From Myxococcaceae bacterium (lineage in GTDB: Bacteria > Myxococcota_A > Polyangia > Polyangiales > Ga0077539), in the NCBI GenBank assembly GCA_004297725.1, contig SCUS01000008.1, forward strand, positions 1 through 64,000: a stretch of 64,000 nt of DNA. Direction: 5' to 3'. Positions 52,224 through 59,773 of this stretch are shown here, one piece after another. A model generated the notes under the pieces. That model saw only the letters and a program-made list of their open reading frames with translations. It was not told where the DNA came from and ran no database searches. The first letter of the stretch is position 1. Each line of letters opens with the position of its first letter. Position numbers and translations under genes: made by a program.

Positions 52224-55200
52224 ATGAAGATCCGCAAGCTCGAGCTGCAGGGTTTCAAGTCCTTCGTGGACCGCACGGTGCTCACCTTCGAGCACGACGT
52301 GACGGCCGTGGTGGGGCCCAACGGCTGCGGCAAGAGCAACACCGTCGACGCGATCCGCTGGTGCATGGGCGAGCAGAGCGCCCGTCACCTGCGCGGCAAG
52401 TCCATGGACGACGTGATCTTCAACGGGTCCGACAGCCGTCCGCCGCACCCCTTCGCGGAGGTCACGCTCACCTTCGACAACCGCGACGGCCTGGCGCCCC
52501 CGGAGTTCGCGGCCTACGCGGAGATCGCGGTCACCCGCAAGCTTACCCGGGATGGTAACAGCGAGTACCTGATCAACAAGACGCCGGTGCGCCTGATGGA
52601 CGTGACCAACCTGTTCCTGGGGTCGGGCGCGGGCACCAAGGCGTACTCCATCGTCGAGCAGGGCCGCGTCGGGCTCATCGTCACGTCGAAGCCCGAAGAC
52701 CGGCGCGCGCTGCTGGAGGAGGCCGCGGGCATCACCCGCTTCAAGGCCCGGAAGAAGCTCGCCGAGCGGCGGCTGGAGCTCACGAAGCAGAACCTCCTCC
52801 GGGTGAGCGACCTGCTCGGGGAGATCGAGAAGGGCCTCGGCACCCTCAAGCGCCAGGCGCAGAAAGCCGAGCGATACCGGCAGCTCAAGGCCGAGCAGCG
52901 GGAGCTCGAACTCTTCCTGGCGAGCCACCGGTTCACGGCGCTGTCGGTGCAGGGCGAGGCGACGCGGCTCGCGCACACCACCGCGAGCGCGAAGCTGGAG
53001 GGGACGCAGGCCGCGCTGCTCCGCGTGGAGGCCGAGGGCGAGGGGCTGCGGGGGCAGGTGTTCGCGGCGGAGACGACCCTCGAGCGCGCGCAGAACCACG
53101 CCTTCGCGGCGGACAACGAGGTGCGGCGGGTCGAGGCCGAGCTGCAGCGGGTGCGCGACCAGCGGGCGGCCGGGCAGCGGCGCGAGGTCGACGCGCGGCG
53201 AGAGCTGCTGGAGGTCGAGGCCAGCAACCTGACGCTGGCGACGGAGCGCGACGCGCTCGCCCGGGAGCTCGACGCGGTGGCGGCCTCGGAGGCCGAGGAG
53301 ATCGAGCGCCTGGCCATCGCCGAGGAGCGCCTTCGCGAGGTGCGCGACCACCTGGCCTCGGTGGACGCCGAGCTGCGCGGGCACCGCGAGTCGTCGCTGC
53401 AGGCCGAGCGGGCGCTGGCGACGGCGGAGGCCACGAGGGCGGGCGTCGCGCGGCGGCTGCGGGAGGCGGAGGAGCGGTCGGCGAGGCTGCGCGGAGAGGC
53501 GCGGTCCATCGAGCGGCGCATCGGGGAGATCGAGCGCGAGGGCGCGACGGCCAACGAGACGCGCGACCGGCTGAAGGCCGAGCGAGAGCAGATGGCGGCG
53601 CGGCGGGCGGCGCTGGAGGCCGAGCAGGGGCCCGCGAGGGCCGCGCGCGACGGGGCCGAGCAGGCGCTGACGGAGACCCGGAGGGAGAGGGAGCGGGCCG
53701 CCGCGAGGCTGACGGCGCTGCGCGAGGTGGCGAAGCGCCACGAGGGCGTCGGGCAGGGGGTGCGGGCGCTCCTCGACGGCAAGGACGGCGCGGTGCGGGG
53801 GCTCGCAGCCGATCGCATCGCGGCGGATGAGAAGTGGTCCAAGGCGCTGGCCGCGGCGCTGGCCGATCGGTGGCAGGACGTGCTGGTGGCCACCGTCGAC
53901 GACGGGCTCCGGCTGCTGGAGTCGCTCAAGAGCAGCAAGAAGGGTCGCGCCGCGGTGGTCCCGGCGTCGGCCGAGCGGGCGCTCGCGGAGGCGGAGCTCG
54001 GGGCGCCGCCGCGGGGCGACGGGGTGCTGGGGCTGCTGCTCGATCAGGTCGAGGAGCCCGACGAGCTGCCCCACGCGGTGCGCTCGGCGCTGCGGGGCGT
54101 GGTGCTGGTCGAGTCGCTGTCCGTCGGGCTGCGCTGCGCGAGAGAGACGCCCGGGGCGTGGCGCTACGTGACCTCGACCGGCGAGCTGCTGGAGCCGGGC
54201 GGCCGCGTGGTGGGCGGCGTCCCGGAGGCCGCAGGCGCGGGGCTGCTGGCGACGCAGGCGGAGGTGCGCACGCTCGAGCCCCGGGTGGAGGCCCTCGACG
54301 ACCAGGTGGCCGAGCGCACCGAAGCCCTCGACGCGGCGCGGGCGAGGGTGCGGGCCTCGGCCGAGGCGCTGGAGGCGGCGAAGGCCGACCTGCACGCGCA
54401 GGAGCTTTCGCTGGTGATGGCCGAGCGCGACGCGAAGGCGCACGAGGCCGAGCTCGCGCAGGGGCGGCTGCGGCTCAACGCGCTCGCGGCGGAGCTCGCG
54501 TCCTGCGACAAGGCCGTGGCCGACGCGCTGCAGGAGGACGTGACGCTCGACCGCTCCATCGCCGAGGCGACGGCGCGGCGAGACCGGGCGCGCGAGGGCT
54601 TGATGTCCGGCGAGGCGGAGGGCACCGCCTGGAGGTCGGAGGTCGACCGAGCGACGTCCCGAGCGACGGACGCCAAGGTGGTGGCGGCGAGGGCGAAGGA
54701 GCGGGCCAACGCGGCGCGCAACGCGGTGCACCGGCTCGAGCGATCGGTCGAAGAACTCCGCACCCGCGGAGAGCGCCTGCGGGTGGAGCTGGAGTCCCTG
54801 GGTGAGTCCGAGCGCTCGGCGGTGACGCGCGAGGCGGGGCTCATCGAGGCATCGACCACGGCCGCGGGTGAGGCGATGCGGCTGCGCGACGCGGCGCAGT
54901 CGGCGAGGCTCGCCTACGAGGCCGGGCGCGAGGCGCTGGGGCAGGTGGAGGGCCGGCTGCGGGACATCCGCGCCCGCAAGGAGGCGCTCACCCGGGAGTC
55001 GTCCGCGCTGGAGCTGCGGGCGCGCGAGGAGGCGCTGGCGATCGAGCACCTGGTGACGACGATCGCGGAGAAGCACCAGGTGGCGCTTCCCTCGGAGGTG
55101 GCCCGCTTCGCCGACCGCGAGGCGCCGACGGAGGCCGACAAGGCGCGGCAGACCGAGCTGGCGCGCACCATCGAGCGCCTCGGCGACGTGAACCTCACGG

Positions 55201-55805
55201 CCATCGAGGAGTTCGCGGCGCAGGAGAAGCGGCAGACCTTCTTCCGCGAGCAGAAGGCCGACATCGACCGCGCCGTGGCGCAGCTCGAGGAGGCCATCGG
55301 CGCGATGAACAAGGAGTCGCGCCGGCGCTTCCGGGAGACCTTCGACGCGGTCAACGCGCACTTCCAGGAGTTGTTTCCCCGGCTGTTTCGCGGCGGCAAG
55401 GGGATGCTCCAGCTCACCGACGACGGCGACCTGCTCGAGACCGGGGTGGAGATCGTCGCGCAGCCGCCGGGCAAGAAGCTGATCAACCTGGAGGCGATGT
55501 CCGGCGGCGAGAAGACGCTCACGGCGGTCACGCTGCTCTTCGCGCTCTTCCTCCACCGCCCGTCGCCGTTCTGCCTGCTGGACGAGGTCGAGGCCGCCCT
55601 CGACGAGGCCAACGTGATCCGCCTCGTCGACCTCGTGCGAGACCTCACGACGCACTCGCAGTTCATCCTGATCACCCACAACAAGCGCACCATGTCGATG
55701 GCCGACGTGCTCTACGGCGTGACGATGCAGGAGCCTGGCGTGTCGAAGCTGGTCAGCGTGAAGCTCCGCAAGGACGACGAGCGGCAGACGACCGCGGTGG
55801 CCTGA
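52224..55805 (+). CDS. smc: Chromosome segregation protein SMC
   Basis: A 1193-residue SMC ATPase. The N-terminal head has Walker A 'GPNGCGKSNTVDAIRWCMGEQ' (about 32-52, landmark). Two long coiled coils flank a hinge near 500-620. The C-terminal head has the signature 'AMSGGEKTLTAVTLLFAL' (the usual LSGGE starts with Met here) and Walker B 'FCLLDEVEAALDEANV'. It organises and compacts the chromosome with ScpA and ScpB, which are not in the window. The ATG 52224 start is family-like and the length is normal. It is converged upon by a kinase gene, nine bases away. Confidence 0.97.
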   Translation: MKIRKLELQGFKSFVDRTVLTFEHDVTAVVGPNGCGKSNTVDAIRWCMGEQSARHLRGKSMDDVIFNGSDSRPPHPFAEVTLTFDNRDGLAPPEFAAYAEIAVTRKLTRDGNSEYLINKTPVRLMDVTNLFLGSGAGTKAYSIVEQGRVGLIVTSKPEDRRALLEEAAGITRFKARKKLAERRLELTKQNLLRVSDLLGEIEKGLGTLKRQAQKAERYRQLKAEQRELELFLASHRFTALSVQGEATRLAHTTASAKLEGTQAALLRVEAEGEGLRGQVFAAETTLERAQNHAFAADNEVRRVEAELQRVRDQRAAGQRREVDARRELLEVEASNLTLATERDALARELDAVAASEAEEIERLAIAEERLREVRDHLASVDAELRGHRESSLQAERALATAEATRAGVARRLREAEERSARLRGEARSIERRIGEIEREGATANETRDRLKAEREQMAARRAALEAEQGPARAARDGAEQALTETRRERERAAARLTALREVAKRHEGVGQGVRALLDGKDGAVRGLAADRIAADEKWSKALAAALADRWQDVLVATVDDGLRLLESLKSSKKGRAAVVPASAERALAEAELGAPPRGDGVLGLLLDQVEEPDELPHAVRSALRGVVLVESLSVGLRCARETPGAWRYVTSTGELLEPGGRVVGGVPEAAGAGLLATQAEVRTLEPRVEALDDQVAERTEALDAARARVRASAEALEAAKADLHAQELSLVMAERDAKAHEAELAQGRLRLNALAAELASCDKAVADALQEDVTLDRSIAEATARRDRAREGLMSGEAEGTAWRSEVDRATSRATDAKVVAARAKERANAARNAVHRLERSVEELRTRGERLRVELESLGESERSAVTREAGLIEASTTAAGEAMRLRDAAQSARLAYEAGREALGQVEGRLRDIRARKEALTRESSALELRAREEALAIEHLVTTIAEKHQVALPSEVARFADREAPTEADKARQTELARTIERLGDVNLTAIEEFAAQEKRQTFFREQKADIDRAVAQLEEAIGAMNKESRRRFRETFDAVNAHFQELFPRLFRGGKGMLQLTDDGDLLETGVEIVAQPPGKKLINLEAMSGGEKTLTAVTLLFALFLHRPSPFCLLDEVEAALDEANVIRLVDLVRDLTTHSQFILITHNKRTMSMADVLYGVTMQEPGVSKLVSVKLRKDDERQTTAVA

Positions 55806-55814
55806 GGGAGGGCC

Positions 55815-57164
55815 TCAGCGCCCCCGTAGCTGCCACAAGATCGCGGCGAGCAGGGCGAGGGCGCCGAGCCCGAACGCGAGCCAGTGACGCCGCTGCGAGG
55901 GCTTCGGGGGCGGGGCCGTCAGCGGAGCGTACCTCACGGGCGCGGCATACGAGGGGGTCGCCCGCACGACCTGCGGCGCCACGGGATCTGACACGGGCAC
56001 GGACACGGGCTCGGGCTCAGGCACCGCGCTCTCGGGGATCTCCGGCGGAGGCTCATCGAAGAACGCCGACAGCGCGGCTGGCGGCGCCTCCGCCGGGGCG
56101 CTCGCGGGGGAGGGAGCGGTCGCGCGGATGCCGCTGACGAAGCGGGCGCGGATGTTGGCGAAGGGCTCGATGCGGGTGACCTCGTCGGAGAGCTGCGTCG
56201 GGAGGTTGGCCGCGAGCGGGGACATCTGATGCTGGCGGGTCTCGGCGACGAGCTCGATGAGCCGCACGAGCTCCTGCTCCGGCGGCGGCCCCTCGGTGAA
56301 GATGAACGCCGAGAGCGCCTCGCCGAAGTCTCGCGCGGACTGGTAGCGCTGCGCGGGGTCGGGGTGCAGCCCGCGGTGGAGCATCGCGAGGAACGTCTCA
56401 GGAAGCTCCGGGCGTACCGTCGCGGGGTCCACGATGAGGCCGCGGCTGATGCGCTCGAGCAGCAGCGGGAGCGGAGCGTCGGGGAAGGGCGGCTGCCCCA
56501 CGGCGAGCTCGTAGAGCACGGCGGCAGCGGCGAACACGTCGCTGCGGGCGTCGACCGCGTGGCCTCGCACCTGCTCGGGCGAGAGGTACGGGTACTTGCC
56601 CTTGATGACGCCGGCCTGCGTGGACGACGGGCGGTCGGCGGAGCGCGCGAGGCCGAAGTCCGCGAGCTTCACCTCGCCGTCGTACGAGAGCAGGATGTTG
56701 GAGGGCGAGACGTCGCGGTGGACGATGCGCAGCGGCTTGTCGTCGGCGTCCGTGGCGCGGTGCGCGTGCTCCAGGCCCTCGCAGAGCTCCCGGGTGATGA
56801 ACGACGCGACCTTCGGCGAGGGCAGCGCGTGCAGGGGCTTGAGGCGCTCGAGGAGCTTCCCGAGGTCGAGCCCGTCGACGTACTCCATCGCGATGTAGTG
56901 GCGGCCCTCGACCTCGCCGAGGTCGATGACCTGCACGATGTTGCGATGGCGCAGCCGGGAGGTGAGCCGCGCCTCATCGATGAGCCGTCGGGTGGCCTCC
57001 GGGTCGCCGGCCATGCGTGCGGGCACCATCTTGAGGGCGACGTGCTTCTCGAAGCCCGCGACCGAGCGGGCCCGCGCGAGGAACACCTCGGCCGCGCCTC
57101 CGCCTGCGATCCTCCGCACGATCTCGTAGGCCCCGAACGATCGGGGCAGCTCCCGTGCGCTCAA
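55815..57164 (-). CDS. Hanks-type Ser/Thr protein kinase, membrane-anchored
   Basis: A 449-residue kinase with all catalytic elements: 'RIAGGGAAEVFLA' loop, 'VALKM' with Lys45, 'VHRDVSPSNILL' (Asp151, Asn156), 'LADFGLARS' (Asp169) and 'YLSPEQVRGH'. The catalytic domain (about 12-290) is followed by a Pro/Ala/Glu-rich linker and a C-terminal transmembrane helix ('WLAFGLGALALLAAILWQL', tail-anchored). No sensor domain is present outside the membrane. TTG 57164 is the only start that keeps 'YEIVRRIAGGG' at its proper distance. It converges on smc and is divergent from the cNMP-binding gene. Confidence 0.9.
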   Translation of the reverse strand: MSARELPRSFGAYEIVRRIAGGGAAEVFLARARSVAGFEKHVALKMVPARMAGDPEATRRLIDEARLTSRLRHRNIVQVIDLGEVEGRHYIAMEYVDGLDLGKLLERLKPLHALPSPKVASFITRELCEGLEHAHRATDADDKPLRIVHRDVSPSNILLSYDGEVKLADFGLARSADRPSSTQAGVIKGKYPYLSPEQVRGHAVDARSDVFAAAAVLYELAVGQPPFPDAPLPLLLERISRGLIVDPATVRPELPETFLAMLHRGLHPDPAQRYQSARDFGEALSAFIFTEGPPPEQELVRLIELVAETRQHQMSPLAANLPTQLSDEVTRIEPFANIRARFVSGIRATAPSPASAPAEAPPAALSAFFDEPPPEIPESAVPEPEPVSVPVSDPVAPQVVRATPSYAAPVRYAPLTAPPPKPSQRRHWLAFGLGALALLAAILWQLRGR

Positions 57165-57232
57165 CTCACCTCGCGCGGATTGTAACGGAGTGGCGGTCGC
57201 GCGGGACGCCCGTGTTGATCTAGACTTCGCCC

Positions 57233-57742
57233 GTGGCAGACACCGTGACTCCGAGACCGCTCGTGCGGCGTGAACAGCTCCGTGACATCGGCTTGTTTGG
57301 GGGGCTCGATGACGACTCCCTCGACGCGCTGACGCGTGAGCTCCGCGCTTCGCTCTTCGACCCAGGCGCCCTCGTGATGAAGGAGGGCGACCACGCGAGG
57401 GAGATGTTCGTGGTGCTCTCTGGAGAGCTCGAGGTCGTGCGTCACTCGGCCAACGGGGCCGAAGGGCGCGTGGCGCTGCTGGGCCCGGGCAACTGGGTGG
57501 GGGAGATGTCCATCATCGACCCGCAGCCGCGCTCGGCGTCGGTGCGCGCGCTGGCGCCGTCGATCCTGCTGGTGGTGACCACGGAGGACCTCGACCGGCT
57601 CTATCGCCGGGACATGAAGTCCTACCTGCTGGTGGTGTTGAACATCGCGCGAGAACTCGCGCGTCGGCTGCGGGTGGCGGACGGGATGATCGCCGGGTTC
57701 CTGTCGTCGGTGATCGACCAGAACCTCGGCTATCGTCGCTGA
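57233..57742 (+). CDS. Cyclic-nucleotide-binding domain protein
   Basis: A 169-residue protein consisting of one CRP/CAP-type cNMP-binding fold. Landmarks are 'REQLRDIGLFGGLDDDSLDAL', 'MKEGDHAREMFVVLSGELEV' and 'LGPGNWVGEMSIIDPQPRSASVRAL' (in part), where 'GEMSIID...RSASV' is the ligand-binding phosphate cassette. A C-terminal helix follows without a DNA-binding domain. So it is probably a signalling or scaffold protein and not a transcription factor. The start is GTG 57233. It stops one base before the convergent small basic gene. Confidence 0.9.
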   Translation: MADTVTPRPLVRREQLRDIGLFGGLDDDSLDALTRELRASLFDPGALVMKEGDHAREMFVVLSGELEVVRHSANGAEGRVALLGPGNWVGEMSIIDPQPRSASVRALAPSILLVVTTEDLDRLYRRDMKSYLLVVLNIARELARRLRVADGMIAGFLSSVIDQNLGYRR

Positions 57743-57743
57743 A

Positions 57744-57860
57744 TCAGAGCACCATGATGCGCTTGAAGCGCTTGCTCGCCTTGCGCTTGAGCTTGGCGCG
57801 GTAGCGGGCGCTGACGTTGCGGACCTTGTTCTGCTTGATCTTCTTGCTGGCGAGGTACAT
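57744..57860 (-). CDS. 38-residue highly basic protein
   Basis: A 38-residue protein with 15 Lys/Arg and no acidic residue ('MYLASKKIKQNKVRNVSARY' start). The composition is that of a ribosomal or RNA/DNA-binding peptide. ATG 57860 has an AGAGAG ribosome binding site, and a promoter-like pair lies upstream on the same strand (57919-57948). The longer open frame to 57935 includes the promoter region and is rejected. I do not recognise a named family, but similar Lys-rich peptides exist in deltaproteobacterial genomes (recall, not searched). Confidence 0.65.
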   Translation of the reverse strand: MYLASKKIKQNKVRNVSARYRAKLKRKASKRFKRIMVL

Positions 57861-57918
57861 CGCGACACTCTCTCGATAAGCGACCCGGTTCAGGGGGTCG
57901 CGGTGTTCAGGGCGGCGG

Positions 57919-57948
57919 AACCTATCCGCGCCCACCCTGGGGTGTCAA
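57919..57948 (-). promoter_or_regulatory. Promoter of the 38-residue basic protein gene
   Basis: On the minus strand a perfect TTGACA (complement of 57943-57948), an 18-base spacer and TAGGTT (complement of 57919-57924) lie 58 bases before the start. The -10 is weak (three of six), but the -35 is perfect. Confidence 0.5.
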
Positions 57949-57971
57949 TGCGCGGCGGTCGTAGAGTTGTC

Positions 57972-58001
57972 TTGACCCCTTCCGTGACGGTTTCCTAGAC
58001 T
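57972..58001 (+). promoter_or_regulatory. Promoter of the FHA-DUF4388 gene
   Basis: TTGACC (57972-57977), an 18-base spacer and TAGACT (57996-58001), matching the sigma-70 consensus in five and four of six positions, lie 17 bases upstream of the FHA gene start. With the opposite-strand pair at 57919-57948 it forms a divergent promoter region. Confidence 0.55.
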
Positions 58002-58018
58002 GCCGAGAGGCCCCAGCG

Positions 58019-58963
58019 ATGTCCCCTGCCGACGCTTCCAAGAAGCAGTACCTGCTGAAGTTCATCTCGGGGAAGTACCAGGGGGGAGAGTTTCCGGTGG
58101 CCGCCGACCGGGAGATCGTCATCGGCCGCTCCAACGAGCTCGACGTGGTGCTGGTCGAGGACATGGTGTCGCGTCGGCACGCGAAGATCACCTTCACCAA
58201 CGACGCGCTCACCATCGAAGACCTCGGGAGCACCAACGGCACCTTCGTCAACGGCGAGAAGGTCAAGCGCGCGAAGCTCAAGGAGGGCGACCGGGTGCTC
58301 ATCGGCACGAGCATCGTGCGGGTCGCGCTCACCGACGCGGTCGCTGGCTCCGGCGAGTCTCGCGAGGCCGAGGCCCGCGCCCGGATGCAGAGCGCGGCGC
58401 AGCGAACCTCCAACGTGAAGACCATGAGCGGCACCATCGACGAGGTGCCGCTGGTCGACCTGCTCCAGCTCTTCGCGACGAGCAAGAAGAGCGGCGTCCT
58501 GGTCATCACGCGCGACCCCTACGTGGGCAAGGTGTTCCTCCGCAAGGGCCAGCTGGCGTACGCGTCCATCAACGACAGCGCGGAGATCGGGGCGCTCAAG
58601 GCCGTCTACCGCATGCTGGCCTGGGACACCGGCTTCTTCGAGCTGCAGCCCCCCGACGAGCGCGAGTTCGACCAGGAGATCGACCTCTCCACCGAAGGCA
58701 TCTTGATGGAGGGCATGCGTCAGCTCGACGAGAGCCGCCGCCTGCTCTCCACGCTGCCGCCGGTCAACGCCCGCCTCGGCCTCGCGATCCCGCTGCAGCC
58801 GCCGCTGAAGGACCTCGACGAGCGTGAGCTCTCGGTGCTCCAGGCGGTGATCAACACCGGCCGCATCGAGGCGGCGCTCGACCGCGTCTCGTACACCGAC
58901 CTCGAGGTCTGCGAGGTGATGTCGAAGCTGATGTCGAAGGGTTACCTGCGCGTCGAGACCTGA
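58019..58963 (+). CDS. FHA domain - DUF4388 fusion protein
   Basis: A 314-residue cytoplasmic signalling protein. The FHA domain (about 10-105) has the phosphothreonine-binding landmarks 'IVIGRSNELDVVL', 'MVSRRHAKI' and 'LGSTNGTFVNGE'. After a short linker comes DUF4388 (about 133-235, 'GTIDEVPLVDLLQLFATSKKSG', 'LRKGQLAYASINDSAEIGALKA', in part) and a C-terminal helical extension ('LMSKGYLRV') of winged-helix style. It is probably a reader of Hanks-kinase phosphorylation, and a kinase gene lies 0.9 kb away. The start is ATG 58019. Confidence 0.92.
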   Translation: MSPADASKKQYLLKFISGKYQGGEFPVAADREIVIGRSNELDVVLVEDMVSRRHAKITFTNDALTIEDLGSTNGTFVNGEKVKRAKLKEGDRVLIGTSIVRVALTDAVAGSGESREAEARARMQSAAQRTSNVKTMSGTIDEVPLVDLLQLFATSKKSGVLVITRDPYVGKVFLRKGQLAYASINDSAEIGALKAVYRMLAWDTGFFELQPPDEREFDQEIDLSTEGILMEGMRQLDESRRLLSTLPPVNARLGLAIPLQPPLKDLDERELSVLQAVINTGRIEAALDRVSYTDLEVCEVMSKLMSKGYLRVET

Positions 58964-58972
58964 GCGGGGCGC

Positions 58973-59416
58973 TCAGCCGCGTCGGTCGTGATGCGCGAGC
59001 AGCGCGAGGTAGGCCTCGACGAGGGAGGTCACCAGCGCGACCGCGGAGGCGTGCTGCTCGACGTCGCCGACGTACCGGTCGGGGTGGTACTGCCGGAGCA
59101 TCGTGCGGAAGGCCCGCTGCACCTCGGCCCGCGACGAGCCGACGGGCAGCTCGAGCAGGGCGTAGCAGCGCGCGACGGAGCGCTCGCGCATGCGGTCGCG
59201 CCGGGCCTGGGCCATCGCGGTGAGCTCGTCGTCCGCGGCGGGGCGCCCGTTCGCGGGGCGGCCGCGGGCGCGTCGTCGACGTTCGAGCTCGGCGCGGAGG
59301 ACGTCGTCGGAGATCGATCGGAGGTTCAGGCGATCGGAGAGGGGACCCGGCGCTGCCCCCGCGGGCCGATCGAGGGCCGTGCGCACGCCGTCGCTCAGGC
59401 GGTCCCAGAGGCTCAT
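58973..59416 (-). CDS. J-domain (DnaJ-like) protein
   Basis: A 147-residue protein with a C-terminal J domain (about 83-145). 'RCYALLELPVGSSRAEVQRAFRTMLRQYHPDRY' (landmark in part) contains the HPD tripeptide needed to stimulate Hsp70. The N-terminal 80 residues are Arg/Ala-rich and unfamiliar. The start at ATG 59416 overlaps the stop of the PilZ gene (TGATG), so the two are coupled. It is likely a specialised co-chaperone. The client is unknown. Confidence 0.85.
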   Translation of the reverse strand: MSLWDRLSDGVRTALDRPAGAAPGPLSDRLNLRSISDDVLRAELERRRRARGRPANGRPAADDELTAMAQARRDRMRERSVARCYALLELPVGSSRAEVQRAFRTMLRQYHPDRYVGDVEQHASAVALVTSLVEAYLALLAHHDRRG

Positions 59417-59742
59417 CACTTCCCTCGCTGATCGCGCTGCGCGAGGAGCCGATCGAGCACGGCCTGCGAGGCGGGGCTCAGCTCGGAGAACACCACGCCG
59501 ACGCCCGGCGGATCGTCCTGCACGCGCACCACCTCGCCCACCCCTTCGATGAACTCCATCTCGTCGTGCAGCACGGTGAAGCGGAGGTTCACCTTGGTGC
59601 CGATGGCCAGCGGCGAGCGCGTCTTCAGGAAGGCCCCGCGCCGCGACAGGTTGGTCACGTACTCCTCGATGAAGGCATCGAAGGACTCGAACTCCTGGTT
59701 GATGGTGACCCGGTCTTCGGTGCGTCGATGATCATCGCTCAT
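59416..59742 (-). CDS. PilZ-domain protein, myxobacterial type
   Basis: A 108-residue single PilZ domain, beginning 'MSDDHRRTEDRVTINQEFES' and carrying 'YVTNLSRRGAFLKTRSPLAIG' (landmarks in part) and 'GVGVVFSELSP'. It matches the TIGR02266-like PilZ family seen mainly in Myxococcota (recall). The c-di-GMP-binding RxxxR / D/NxSxxG elements are 'RRTEDR' and 'NLSRRG', so binding is plausible. It is coupled to the downstream J-domain gene. Confidence 0.9.
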   Translation of the reverse strand: MSDDHRRTEDRVTINQEFESFDAFIEEYVTNLSRRGAFLKTRSPLAIGTKVNLRFTVLHDEMEFIEGVGEVVRVQDDPPGVGVVFSELSPASQAVLDRLLAQRDQRGK

Positions 59743-59773
59743 GGGAGAACTCCGCAGCGGGGTCCCGGCCGGG

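Noticed and set aside
50499..55679. A 1726-residue open frame on the minus strand
   Set aside because: It is antisense to smc and the metalloprotease gene, with low-complexity Leu/Arg composition and no domain.
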